The notes under the pieces are model-generated. The model worked only from the letters and a program-made list of their open reading frames with translations. It searched no databases and was not told where the DNA came from. A stretch of DNA of 64,000 bases from Symsagittifera roscoffensis (lineage: Eukaryota > Xenacoelomorpha > Acoela > Convolutidae): assembly GCF_963678635.1 (NCBI RefSeq), contig NC_087065.1, positions 21,893,480 through 21,957,479 on the forward strand. Reading direction: 5' to 3'. Each line of letters opens with the position of its first letter. The first letter of the stretch is position 1. Shown here one piece after another: positions 41,530 to 53,999 of this stretch. The translations under genes and the position numbers were made by a program.

Positions 41530-42720
41530 ACATTATGAGAACTTTTCGATCTGCCTTATAATTAAAAAAAAAATAGTTTCGAAGCTTAAAAATTAAAATG
41601 AATGGATATACAGATTAGATTGAAATGAGAGTTAAAAAAGGTTAAACAACTGTTTCCTACATGTCACTAATTAGGATCATTTATTTTACCTTATTCAAAA
41701 AATTATTTCAAAATTGTGTGAGTTATTAACTCTTTCAATTCTATTTTTGCTAAAGTAAAAAAGCAGATTGTTCAAGAAGAGGAATTCTTTTTCTGAAAAA
41801 ATGGAAAATACAAATTCGACTAAGCGAGTACGTATGATTTCATAAAGAATTAGACTGGTCTGCTCTGAAGCAGGGGCGGATTTAGGGAGGGCGAGGGTGG
41901 AGGACGCCCATTCCCCTCAGAGATTCGACCCCCTACCGACCCAAAGGTCTGTATTATTTTGAGATATCCATTTTTGGTAATGGACCCTAAAAATTTTCTA
42001 AAGGCGCATTTGGCGCCAATATAAAAAAAATGTTGAGGGGAGAGTGCGCGCTGAAAAAACACAATTTTTTAGTCAAAACTTTTCAAAAAGTGCCTAAAAA
42101 CGTTTATTTTGGCTGTTTTTTCAAAAATTTGCTTGCAACGCAAAGCTAAAGCGGAGTCTTTTTAGTGCTTTAGGAGAGCTCAGAAATTCAATATGGTCGA
42201 TCTAAAAAAAGGTCGACAAAATTTTTGAAACATTTTTGAAAATCCGCCTTTCCCCCCTCGAGAACATCTGGGATCCGCCCCTGCTCTGAAGCAAGATTCT
42301 CATTGTCTAATCATCAAATGCTCTGTTTCAGGCGATAAAATTTTATCTTCCCAATCTTTGATGTGCACGTGTTCCCTTATTCACTATCTTTTGATAGACG
42401 TTATTCACTATCTTTTGATAGACAGTCTGGCTAAATGGCGAAATGGCTTTGTTAAAATTCAGAACAAAGCAGGAAAAAACATGAGTCGAATAAAGTAAGG
42501 AATATTTAAATCAGACTGGTATTTAAAAGGCACAAAAATTTAACTAAAGCCGTAGGTTTTTGTATTTACCTGCAAAACTACAAGTCTCATCTGCGTTCTC
42601 AGTTCAAGAGTTTCAGGGGATTTTGAAGTTCAAGTTTTGGGGCAAGGTGTTTCTATTAACGCGCAAGCGGTGACTTAGTATGGCTCAGAAATCAGTATGA
42701 CTTAGGTATGTACATGGCGT
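41530..42720 (+). repeat. Long dispersed repeat copy A (interrupted by the hAT MITE)
   Basis: It shares with 48260-49000: TTCGATCTGCCTTATA, AAAATGAATGGATATA, AGAACAAAGCAGG, CATCTGCGTTCTCAGTTCA and TTTTGGGGCAA.GTGTTTCTAT. The 413-bp MITE at 41871 is inserted within it. A third partial copy is at 42890-43010. Confidence 0.6.
41871..42283. mobile_element. hAT-type MITE, complete, with 8-bp target duplication
   Basis: 413 bp with terminal inverted repeats starting CAGGGGCGGAT at both ends. It is flanked by perfect 8-bp direct repeats CTCTGAAG (41863-41870 and 42284-42291). CA-G ends with 8-bp duplications are the hAT hallmark. No transposase coding is present, so it is non-autonomous. Confidence 0.9.
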
Positions 42721-43009
42721 GTGGCATGTGCATGGCGTGTGGCTTTGTATAGCATGTGTACTTTGCTCAATATCAAAGTTTTCTGAAATTTAAAAGGACG
42801 GAATGATTTTCGCTTTTTTGTCCACAATTCAAGGTAGAATATATAATCAGTACATCTAAAAGATGACATACTTGTTTTTATTACTTAGAGCAAAGCAGGG
42901 AAAAATATAAGGAAACAATTATTTCAATTGGACTGGTATTAAGAAAAATTCAGTTAAGCTCAAAGTTAGTGTATTATATGCAATATTACAACTCAATCCC
43001 TTTTTAGAT

Positions 43010-46000
43010 AGATAGTTGTTCGAAACTAACGGTTACATTGGTATCAATTTAGGTACTTAAATCAGCAAAAGTCTTGGTATTTTAACTATATAAAAAGTAT
43101 ACTCAAAATTGAGTTTAGCTTCATAACTTATCCTTTTAATGTTTTTTCGTTCTTTCTCATTTGATGCCTTCGTGCTTTGTCTGTTTTTTGAATCATAGAA
43201 CGCCATTTGAGCTATTTCTTGAACTTGTCTGTCTTGAGCTTTGTGGGTTTATCATCAGGTGTGCAACATTAAGCTAAGGTTTCGCTCTGACTCATTTTGA
43301 CAGTCAAATGTCTAATGAAACATTTCTTGCTTCTTCTTGATCGTGCTTCTTCTTTCGTGTAGACTTTGTGTTTAATTCAGCTAAATGAATCAGGATCTGG
43401 TTTGCACTACGTTGCTGAACATTAACAGGAGTGATTTTTCCTGTCTTTCACAGTATCGAAAAAAAAAATATGCTTTTTTTTTCGAACACAACGTTAGTTT
43501 GTTTTTCTGTTATAGGTATTCTTCCGCAAAATACAAACCGATCCCAATAGAAATCAGATTGATTGAGAAAAAATTTTTCGCTAGGTTTGCTTGACTTTTG
43601 ATTCTATCAAAACTTGTAGGAAAGCTAAGGTTTTAAGCTTTCCTAATATTTTTTAAAAGAAGTCAAATATACGAAAGTTCAGTTCAAAAGAAAATTGAAA
43701 TAATAATAAAAATGCCACAGTATCAAGCACAAACTAGAATGGACTGAAATAAGTAAATCAAATTAAAGAGATGATGAAAGCGCTCAACGGAAGTTATTTC
43801 ATTAGTAAATGCGCTAAGCTGGAGGTTCTTCAAAACTTTCCAGTTGGTATTAAACAGAAACAAAGTCAAAGTGTTAAGGTCAAGAAACTGAACAAATTGA
43901 AATTGCTTCTTGAATGATTTTATCCCGAAATCCTTTAAAATTTTCCAGGAATTAGATTTTGGCCTCATTATTGAGGGGAATGTATCATTTGAGCTTTGAA
44001 GGCTACATATAGCAACCACTTTTGTCTTTCGTGGGCGCAAAATGAGTGCTACCAAGAAATAAGAGACTTCTATACAGCAACAACAATGTCACAATTTTGT
44101 GATTGTAAGGAGATGAGATTTTCCTTTAAATATTATTCTTCTAGTTTGTTTGTTTGTAATTTTGTTTTTGCACTAAAAGGTCCCAAAAGCAAAGACTGCT
44201 TTTGCCTTAAAAAGCAAGCTACATTTTTATATTGACTAGTTACCAAACCAAAATTGGTAACCCAACTTTTAACTGAACCAAAATTTACGTGTTTCTGTCT
44301 TGGAATTTTTGTCTTGGAATTTCTAGTTATAAAACCACCTGTTTGACTTGAATATTGACTCAAAAATATAAATTATTTCCGTTCAAGCTCTTGGCTTTTT
44401 ATACTTTATCAACTTTTATTAGTTGACTGTATCTTATAAAATAAGCGCTACATACAGAGTTTTCCGTAAAATGATTTATTTTTTGTTTTATGTTAGAAAA
44501 AGAAGTCTCTATGTGTTTTGTGGACTTTTTTCAATCATGTTAGGCTTTTGCAATTAGAAGGAAAATTGAACACCAACAGAAAAACAAAACAATGTTCAGA
44601 TAAATATTTGGAAGCATGTTGGTCAATCGAAGAATTGATTAAAATCGTAATAGTGGATGTTAGAAACCAATAAAAATGGCTAATAGGTTCAATCTTTAAA
44701 AATTTTACACAAAAAGTATAGAAATGAAATTTTTTTCTATTGATTTAGATTTAAAAAATTCTAAATTAGTTCATTATGACTGTTTGAATGTTTCAAAAAT
44801 GACTGTTCGAACTGTTGTTTATGGGGATAAGAAAAAAATTTGAGATTTTTTACTTCTATTTTTCTTTATAGGTACTACTATTGCGGGCAACTTTTCAAAT
44901 TCCAATATAAATTTTGAAAAATTTACTGATTCAGAATCCTGAGAAAAGAAAATCAATCCTGAAACATAAAGCTTACGTCCGCTTTTGGCCGCACTAAATG
45001 ATTTTTATTACATATGCTTATTTACTACATAATCAGAGTTAGTATAAAAACTACCTTCTTGCTTAAAATAAGAATACCCTGTGAGCTTAGGCGTTTCTCC
45101 AATAACTGCTCCCTAGTTTGAATTTAATCTAAAAGTTCCACCGGATATAGTTCAGAAGGCTTGCGATAATATTCACAGAAAAGAAGAGAGCAAGTTGCTC
45201 TGGTATTTACTAAGATAGAAAATAAACAATTTTGTAATTACTTTTGTCGCCGACGGAGTTTTGATGTTTTATTTTATGTTTAAAAATTTATGTTTTCGAG
45301 TCGTGTGGAGACTTCTAGATTTAATTTTGTTCTCCAACCTCATCATTAGAAAAATATCCTTGATTACAACAATTAGGTCATTTGGTTTTAATCTTGGTAG
45401 TAATAGCTGGGACTATAGCTGTACCAATTTCGCAAACATAGCTGTTGTCATCACTAATTTGGACTATAGTACTAATTTCGACTATAACTGTTGTCTTTAC
45501 TAATTTCTTGGTACTAACTTCAACTATAGTGTTGTCATTCTATCCTTATCAGAAGCATTATCTCTACACTGAGATTGTCCTTGAGCTTATTCTATATGAT
45601 TTCTATACCCAAAACAATCATCTAGAGCATGACTTGTCCTTTAACGACGCATACGATCCCGGTATTGTGCTGAACCACTTTTGACTCATTTGCATTTTTT
45701 GCTGAATTCAATTTGAGATTTTTTATTAAATATGTTTTTTCTTTGATCTGATCTTTTGCTTCATCATTTTCTAAATTTCTAAAAATGCTACTGGATGCTG
45801 CTGGTGTTAATTGGTAAACTAAAGGTTTTTATCCAAATGATTTTTCAATTGCTGCCAAGTTGCCACTGGTTTTTTGATCAAAACTTGATGACCGCTTTGT
45901 TTTATGCCTGGGGGTTTCAAACCTCGTTCATAAATTTTTTTTGGAGTTCCTTGATCATTTCTTAAAGTAGTTTAAAGCCATCCACTATCTACTGCGGTGA

Positions 46001-48260
46001 CTCATCTATGCATGTAACTTTTGATGAACTCGTCAGGTAGTCTTTTTTTATAGTTCCTGTTTCTCTTCATGGTCTATATTTTTCATTTTTAACAGGTAAC
46101 CTATATGCAAACTCATTTCTTCTGGCCTTTTAAGCTAAGCCTGCTGCTAATTTCTGATACCATTGAGTGGCTAGAGATCTCAGCATTGAACGGATTAACG
46201 CTCTTTGTCTATCATCACATGCGTCCCGATCATCGTCTGGACCTGACCTTCTGCCTAGGGACAAAAATATTTCTGTTCCAACAATATTAAAAACCTTTAG
46301 CATCTTCTATTTAGTCTAATCTTCTAGCATCTCCGTTTGAGTTTAAAGTTTTTGTGAAGCTACATCTGATTCGTTTACTTTTGTTTCCAATTTTAAATCA
46401 AACATAAGAATTGTAAAAACTTGGATAGAATAGGCTTGAAAGAAAAGATTTTATGGAAAATTGATAGAAGGCTAAACAGGTTGATAGTAGGCTAAACAAG
46501 GTTTCTTTTCTGACTTGGTTGTTCTTTTTTTTCTCAAACTTCTCTGATTTTTTTTCAAAAAATGAAAAAGTGTTGTAGAAGACAATTTTTTTGAATCTTA
46601 AATTTCTTAAATTTTAAATCTGAAAGCTCAATCCTTATGAGAAATTTTTTTTTCTGATAAATAGCTTTCATTCTGTGGTTTTTAGCATAAAATTTGAAAT
46701 TACAGCTTAAAATTAACTTTTTAACGACTGAAAATTAAAACCTGAAACCTGAAATTTTGTCGAAATTTTTTTCTGCAGCTGTAAAAATCTTTCCTCATAA
46801 CGTGATTTTCAGTTTTAAGCTTTTTTAATCGTAAAGTTATCTAAACGACTCCCATTTAACCCAAAAATGAGAAATTTTGAAAATGAAACTATAGCCCTTG
46901 AACCTGAACTGTAAATTTTTGTTTTAATTTTAGGTCTTTAAAACTAACTACTGACGCTGGTATTTTTTCCAGGTCGTAAAATTGCAAAATTTTGTGTTAA
47001 AAGTATTTTTTCACCTGAAAATCCAACTTTCCAAAACTAAACTAAAATATCAAAACTCCCGCAAACTCAAAACTTAATTAAATTGGTCGGTTTTTGACTA
47101 CTGGATTGGTATATTTTTTAGCTGATGATCGATCTTTGTACTATAAAACTGTTCATTTGATTCGAGAAAATTGAGTTTTTTAAGCTGTAACTAAAAGTTT
47201 CAGACTCAAACCAGGTTTGACATTTTGGTTTTATGAATTTGATATTGATTACTTCAGGCTATATTTTTGTCGTTATGTCTTCAAGTGCCAAAATGCCTTA
47301 GAAAGCTAAACTATTCTCCAAAAGCATTTTTTGAGGCAAAGCCCTTAACCTGAACGCTGAAACTATGTACTAAAATCTTGGTTTTAGAGTTTCGAAAATG
47401 ACTTTTGGGCATAGAGTTTTATTTCTTACTTTTTTCCCCAACGCTATGACTTAAAACCAAAAAATATTGTTCCCCAAAAACCTAAAATTGAAATCCTGAA
47501 ACAATACACCATGTTTTAGAAATGAAGCTTTGAAAATGGTTGTGTAATTTTCAATAGCGTTACTTTCCCTTAAAACGTCAAAACCTGACCCTCAAAATTC
47601 AATTTTAAGCAAAAAACTGAGAATTTGCATTTTCTGAAATTCAAACCTAATTTTGCTCAGAAATTGGCATAAAGTGTACTGTATTCAAAAACTTTGGGTT
47701 TTAATTGTTGTGTTTACCTCAAATGTAATTACGAAATCCTAATTTTGACTCATGCTTCTAAAGTTTAGCTTTATAAGATGAAATCCTTCGACTGAAGCTG
47801 TAACGTTTAAATTCAAACGTGTATGTGTGCATGTCTAGTTTGAAAATGAAGTTTTGTGAGAATTGATGTTTTCTAAGTGTTGTCTGAAAAGAGTTTCATG
47901 AAAATCGCCTGCAATAGTGTCATGTAGTAACTGTCTAGGACCATTTGAGGACCTATCGAAATCCTCGCGCAAGTTTCTGTCAATAAAGCTGGTAGTTGCT
48001 TGCAGGCCCTAAAGGTAGATCTTTACGTGTCTCTGGGATATTCAGGTTGGAAAACTAGCTGACAGCTTTTCACAGGCTCTTATAATTTTTTTTATTTGTT
48101 GTAACATTGTTTGATTTTTGTTAGATTGAAAAAAAAATTATGGAATGAAACTCTGCTTATTTGGCACCAATTTTCCCAAGAAAAACAATGAATTGATCAG
48201 ATAGTGCGACTTGTTTTTGTTGTGCGTTTGATTCAGCGCTGCAAGTCTCACCATATATTA
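43010..48260. other. AT-rich sequence without a supportable gene
   Basis: Short open frames only, none with a recognisable domain. Two weak patterns: 45370-45540 repeats ACTATAG/TACTAATTTCG-type words, and 46540-47800 is rich in AAACCTGAAA-like words (decayed simple repeat). Confidence 0.5.
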
Positions 48261-49000
48261 TAGATGTTTTCGATCTGCCTTATAGTTCAATGAATAAGTT
48301 GTAAAAGCATATATAAAATAAAATGAATGGATATAATTAGAAATATAAAAGCTTGAACAACAGTTTCTTATTTAATACTGATTGGGGATTTATCTTTTTG
48401 TATATAATGTTTAAGTTACAAAACATGTGAATTTTTACCTCTCTAAAGTCTGTAAACAGTAAATAAAAACAGATTATTCCAAAAAAGGTTTTTCTTTACG
48501 GAAAACAGACTTTTGTTCTCGACTAAGCAAGTAGAGATGGTTGTATTTCACCCATAAGGAAATTGTACAGTGTTTTTGGGTTGGTTTTTTTACCACAATT
48601 GTCAAGTTTCTGATTTGCACTTGTTCAACTCTTCACTGTATTTTGACAGAATTTAAGAAGTCTGGATGCTTATCGCATTTTTGTTCGCATTTCAGGGCAG
48701 CACAAAATAACCAGTCCACATAAATGGCTAACAATTTGTTTTTAACCTTCAGAACAAAGCAGGGGGAAAATATGTCAAATACTGAAAGAATTATATAATT
48801 TGGACTGGTGTTTAAAAAACTCGAAAATTTAAATTAAACTTTAAATTATTGTAGTGTATGCAATACAACAAGTTTTATCTGCGTTCTCAGTTCAGTAACC
48901 TACGATGAGTTGAAAATTGCATTTTTGGGGCAAAATGTTTCTATAAATGCGTGAGCGGCAAATTAGTACGGCTCGGAAATCTTCGCAAATTATACTGATT
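48260..49000 (+). repeat. Long dispersed repeat copy B
   Basis: Collinear with 41530-42720 without the MITE. It ends near GTACGGCTCGGAAATC. No coding potential seen. Confidence 0.6.
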
Positions 49001-49208
49001 CAAGATATTTGCTTTTGCTTAACTGCCACTATACGAAAGTTTCATCTTACTTTACTTTGTATATCATGTGTATAGCGTGCAGCATCGTCCGTTTTTTTCT
49101 GAAACACTCTCGTATTTAAAGGTGGTTTTAAAAGAATTAAATCTAGGCACAACTACTCGGTTTCCACTAGCACTATTTGTGATAGTCTACATGCTCCCCA
49201 AAACATAA

Positions 49209-49555
49209 CAAGACTGCTCGTATCAGGGCAAAGCCCTGAATGTTCCGACTGCCTTTTAAGGTTTATGGAGCAGTAATAACACACAAAAATTAAATAAAAT
49301 AAAATAAAATGAAAAAATTTTTTCTTAAATTTGAATTTTTTTAATGAAAATTATCACCCCACACGCCATATCAAATACAAAAGGATAGATTTATTCCTTG
49401 TAACAAAACAATTATTGCAAATAAGCTTCCTTTCAAATGAGATTTAAAAATTCCGTTAAAAATGGCTAGTTAAAAAGTCGAAATTTGTCTGAAGAAAAAA
49501 AAACCCAACCCGAGTACAAATATTTCGTTACGTTCGTATCAAAAGTCGGAACAAT
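49209..49555 (-). repeat. Repeat family D, inverted copy, with a second end fragment at 49751-49846
   Basis: It starts CAAGACTGCTCGTATCAGGG and ends AAAAGTCGGAACAATAA. 49751-49846 repeats the last ~95 bp (AAATGGCTAGTTAAAAAGTC ... AAGTCGGAACAATAA). Confidence 0.7.
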
Positions 49556-50219
49556 AATGTGATGCTTTTTAGCGGCTCGCTTGATAACTTAGGCTGAAAA
49601 TTTTTTTAGTTAGGTCAAAATCCGGAAATTTAAATTTATTTGTGAAGCTAAAAATCTGACTTATTGTTTTTTCTGATTGAGCTACGTGACCAGTTTCTGG
49701 AACCTGCTAGATCTCAGAGCCCTCAACTTATTCTTGATCGGACTCGTAAAATGGCTAGTTAAAAAGTCGAAATTTGTCTGAAGAAAAAAAAACCCCACCA
49801 CGAGCACAAATATTCCGTTACTTTCGAATCGAAAGTCGGAACAATAAAATCTGATCTGACAGCTGTTGCGGTGATTTAAAAATTCGGATTTGAAGTTTAA
49901 GAAATGCTTGTTGTGTGACACAGCTCCTGAGAAGTTATCAAACCTAAGCTGAGACTAATTGTCAGTCAATATGTACGGATCAAGAAAAGGAATGAAAAGC
50001 GCACGAAGTACAAATCAACCGAAATCGCACAGAGTACTCAACCATTAGAAAAATTTCGTCGTATGAATGAAACTTGCTTGACATTCGTAACGTTACATAA
50101 TTGCTACACAACTATTTTTAATCACAGATACGTATTTCGGTTAGTTTTTGTGGTAGCTGTTTTATACTTTGGCTTGTTTATATACTTCTGCTCAAGGGTA
50201 TTGATATCATTTCACGGGT

Positions 50220-51060
50220 TGAGGTGATCGACTTATGTTTCGACTAACCCATAATCCGTGGTTGAAAACAGCCCTTTGGGTTAAACAAAGAGTCGAAACA
50301 TAGTCAAAAAAATGGTCGAAACATAGTATAACGCAATTTCGGTTCATGGTCGAACACAAAGCGGAAAATTAAGCGTGGACGATTTCGATTCATGGTCGAA
50401 CACAAAGCGGAAATTAAAGCGTTGAACACAAAGCGGAAATTAAAGCGAAACATAGTCGAACATAAAGTGTGTTGCCAAAACATGATCGAAACCAGTCTTG
50501 AAACATAGTCGAACTCAAGAAATAGGCTACACGTGATCTTAGTCAAAAGCCCTAGAGGCAATGTTTGGCCAAAAAGCTAACGCATGTTTAGGTTTTGATG
50601 TACTAAAACAGAAGTTTCATATTTTTGTCACACCCAATTTGAAAAACCTGATTAACCAAAAAAAAATGTTTAGAGTATGTAAGAACAAAATTTTTCATTT
50701 TATTGTACTAGCTGGCGTGGAAAAAACCAAGATTGATCAACTTTTGAATGGGATAAATTATACAAAACCAGAAAGTTATTTGGTCGAAAATAGCCAATTT
50801 GGGTCAAGGTGATCGAAACATAGAACGCTCGGTTCAAACACATTTTCCTGCAGGCGTGACAGTCGAAATATATTCAGTTTAGGGCGAGTCGGTCAAAACA
50901 AAGGCCGTTCGCGTCGATTCAGTCATATAACAATACGCTTGAGTCAAAAACAATCAAATTAGTTTTTGCTTTGATTGAGTCGGTCGAAACGCAGCACACT
51001 CGGGTAGAACACAGTCGAACACATTTTGCTTCGGTCGAGTCGGTCAAAAGACTCACCTGT
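50220..51060. repeat. Region rich in the word GTCGAA(A)CA / GTCGAACACAAAGCGG
   Basis: About 15 occurrences of GTCGAA- or TCGAAACATAG-like words occur in ~840 bp at irregular spacing. A local cluster of near-tandem units is GGTCGAACACAAAGCGGAAA (50349, 50394, then degenerate forms to 50460). The interior (50560-50770) is free of it. Confidence 0.6.
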
Positions 51061-51420
51061 TTAACTCGATCATGTATTCTAAATTATTTTAAATTTAACA
51101 GAAACGGGTATTCGTACTACAAATTGGAGTGTAACAAAAACAAACGGTTGCTGTTAAAGAAGCAGAGAATGTGCCTAGCACGATGATTGAAGTAAAAAAG
51201 TTCAAAAACAACAAAAAATGAAAAATTGTCTATTTTGTTGGATTTTTCTTTTTTCTACAAATTTTTCTATTGTTCTTTTTCCAGTACAGGGTACCGGAAT
51301 TAGTTTGAAGTGGTGATATAGTAGCTAAACCAGCGCAAATTGTAAGAGAATTAAATTGAGAGCTAAATTACAAACGACTCTCATGGATGACTCAACTTTT
51401 CACAGCACTGAGACAACCTT

Positions 51421-51947
51421 ATTGTTCCGACTTTCGATACGAAAGTAACCGAATATTTGTGCTCGGGGTGGGTTTTTTTTTCTTCAGACAAATTTCGACT
51501 TTTTAACTAGCCATTTTTGACGGAATTTTTTTATATCATTCGAAAGGTATTGTTGTCTTGAGCTCAAATTTGAAAAGATATTTCACCTTTGATCATTTTT
51601 CGTAAAGTTATGGGGGTTTAAAGATTTCCATTTTGGCCAAATTGGGACAATTAACGCGCGATATATTTCGCGTTATTAACGGGTAAGCGGAGAGTTAATC
51701 CATCTTAGAAATCGTTCCAAATTGGTTAAAAGAAGCCTATTTGCCATAATTGGTTTGTTACAAGGAGCGAAATCTATCCTTTTGTACTTTATATGGCGTG
51801 TGGGGGGATGACTTTCATAAAAAAATTCAAATTTTTGAAGAAAAAAAACTTCATTTTGATTTATTTTTTTTAAATGTCATTCCTGCTCCATAAACCTTAA
51901 TAGGCAGTCGGAACATTCAGGGCTTCGCCCTGGTACGAGCAGTCTTG
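51421..51947 (+). repeat. Repeat family D, most complete copy
   Basis: It starts ATTGTTCCGACTTTCGATAC and includes AACGCGCGATATATTTCGCG, ATATGGCGTGTGGGG and a terminal CAGGGCTTCGCCCTG hairpin before GTACGAGCAGTCTTG. Other copies: 49209-49555 (inverted), 49751-49846 (inverted, partial), 60586-60925 (first half) and 41060-41260 (second half). Confidence 0.7.
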
Positions 51948-52349
51948 TTGATTTTTTGGAATCCGAACTACCACCAATACGGCTTTAATATAAAACCACA
52001 GATGACTCTCGTGAGTTTTTCTTGAAGTATGCACTTTTGGTGAAAAAAAAACACTTACTAATCGCTTTTCGGTCGTGTCATGACTTGGGTGATCCAAACA
52101 TAAATTACACGGTTATGTCCTACGGTTTTTATAAGTAACTCTAGGAAAACTCGCAGGAGTTGAGTAAGAAGCCAACTCGAATAATTTTTTGGAGGGTTTT
52201 TATTTCGATCTGACGTTTATTTGCGTTTATTTGACTATATCTGACATTTATTTGCGCGATAATGACTAGGATAGAAAAATAAAACGCCTGAATGCAAAGA
52301 TCATTCTCACGTGTGCTGTTTCCCATGTCCCATCTCCTCGAGGCGGAAT

Positions 52350-52604
52350 CCAAAGAATTTTTTAAAACCACTTTCGGCTTTTTGGGCCTGCAGCATTTTT
52401 GGCCTGTTTTTTTTTGCCTGTTTTTTGAAACACACTTTTTGGCGTTTTTTTTTCAAAAATTTGCCTGTAACGCAGAGTATTTTATCAAAATAGGGTCCTT
52501 ATTATGTTTTAAAAGAGCTGGATCATTTTGGTTGACCGACCTAAAATTATCAATTTTTTCGAATTTCCGCCACCTCCCTCTAGAGAATCCTAGATCCGCC
52601 CCTG
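52350..52604. mobile_element. hAT-type MITE fragment (right end)
   Basis: It matches the right half of 41871-42283 (AAAAATTTGCCTGTAACGC, AAGAGCT, GATCCGCCCCTG) and ends at 52604. The left end is absent and no target duplication was found. Confidence 0.65.
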
Positions 52605-53637
52605 ATATAATTTGACATTATCTACCAATAAATACATATCAATGGCTTGTTAGCCTTGAGAGATTCTGAGGTTTGGTATAGTTTGCAATTCTCTGAAGTT
52701 TCTAGGTATTTCTTTGAAAATCTGCTTCCGATATAATTTGTTTGCAATGTGGCTCTGTTGCTTATTTTTTTTTCTTCAAATTATGCCATTGTAAGTCCTA
52801 GGAGAGTTTAAGGCATCTCAATACCTTTCTAATTCAACGAGTATCCGTTGAAGACAATTTAGACACTTTCTAGTCATTCATGATGGCTAAATGCAGAAGA
52901 CCATCTGTTCTGATGGCTTTTTGGACCCCCTCTAACCTTGCGCTTGTCCCCTGTGCAATTCTGGCTGGGAGTTCTTTGCATTATGAATCATTGAACTAAT
53001 AACAGAAAGCTGAAAAATAAGTGAAAAAATGTCTAGTGTCTGTTGTAGCTGGCATATGTGTGTTTCTTAAGAGTTTGTAGCTCTGCACTTGAAAATGGTA
53101 TTAACAGACGTGAACAAATAATTTCGGCGTCAGAAATGACTAAAATGGATGAAAAGAAAAATATTTCTGCTTGCTAATTTTGTCACTCTTTTGTGTTGTG
53201 CTGCTGCCACATGAAAGCCTGAGAGGCTGTTTTATATTATTTTACACCCTCTGAAAAAGCTTTTAAAAAGTCGTAAAGTTTCAATTGTGTTATATAATCC
53301 GGGCTAGCTCGTTTTAACTTGGTGGGTATATTTAATTTTATGCTAATTTGCGATGGGCTTTCTTGTCTGTTTAATCATCGACAAATCAAAGTATTCCTTC
53401 TTGGCCAAAATTTCAGAAAAAAAATCCATTTTTGGCATCCACTCGGATTGATATAAACGTAGCTTATTAGAAGGCTAATTACATATATTTCGTTGATCTC
53501 TGAATACTTCAAGTATATTAGGGCTTAAAAATTATTTTAAAAATCTGATACGAAAAAAGAGCATTGAATTAAGTAATTTTTTTGTTGTACGGTATATTAA
53601 AAGAACATTTTTTTTTCAGAACCCCGTCGTATAACCC

Positions 53638-53997
53638 TGTCACGGATTGAGTTGAATTAAAGTGTAGAATTTCGACACTAGATGGAGCGACTGAGTAGTT
53701 AATCTGCATATTTGAACTTTTACCTGTGTTTAAAAACCACTCCTTCTGAACCTCTCACCCCTTTCAATCAAATTAGCATCTCATTTTATCCCTCTAACCA
53801 CTCCAGTTATTACCATATCCCACACGCCCATATAATGTCACTCTGCTCAACTTAGACCTCTCTTGTGCCAACCAGTCCAGCTTTTATTGAGTGAATATAT
53901 CTCAACTACGCTGGCGCTTTTATGCACCCAAACTGACTAATAAAACAATCCACCCAGATTGAAAGTTTTATCCGTTTTTTTTTTGAGACGCGGATCA
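53638..53997 (+). repeat. Possible solo LTR
   Basis: It starts TGTCACGGATTGAG and carries CGACACTAGATGGAGCGAC near its start and AATAAA at 53939-53944, followed by a U5-like stretch and ...GGATCA. These are the features of an LTR from a metavirus-like element. The right end is uncertain and no target duplication was found. Confidence 0.35.
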
Positions 53998-53999
53998 TC

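Noticed and set aside
50220-51060. CRISPR-like array from the repeated GTCGAACACAAAGCGG word
   Set aside because: Spacing and unit are irregular and the context is a eukaryotic nuclear genome; not a CRISPR.
52605-52742. ATATAATT as target duplication of the 52350-52604 hAT fragment
   Set aside because: The matching word lies on the same side of the element (52730), not at the lost left end.
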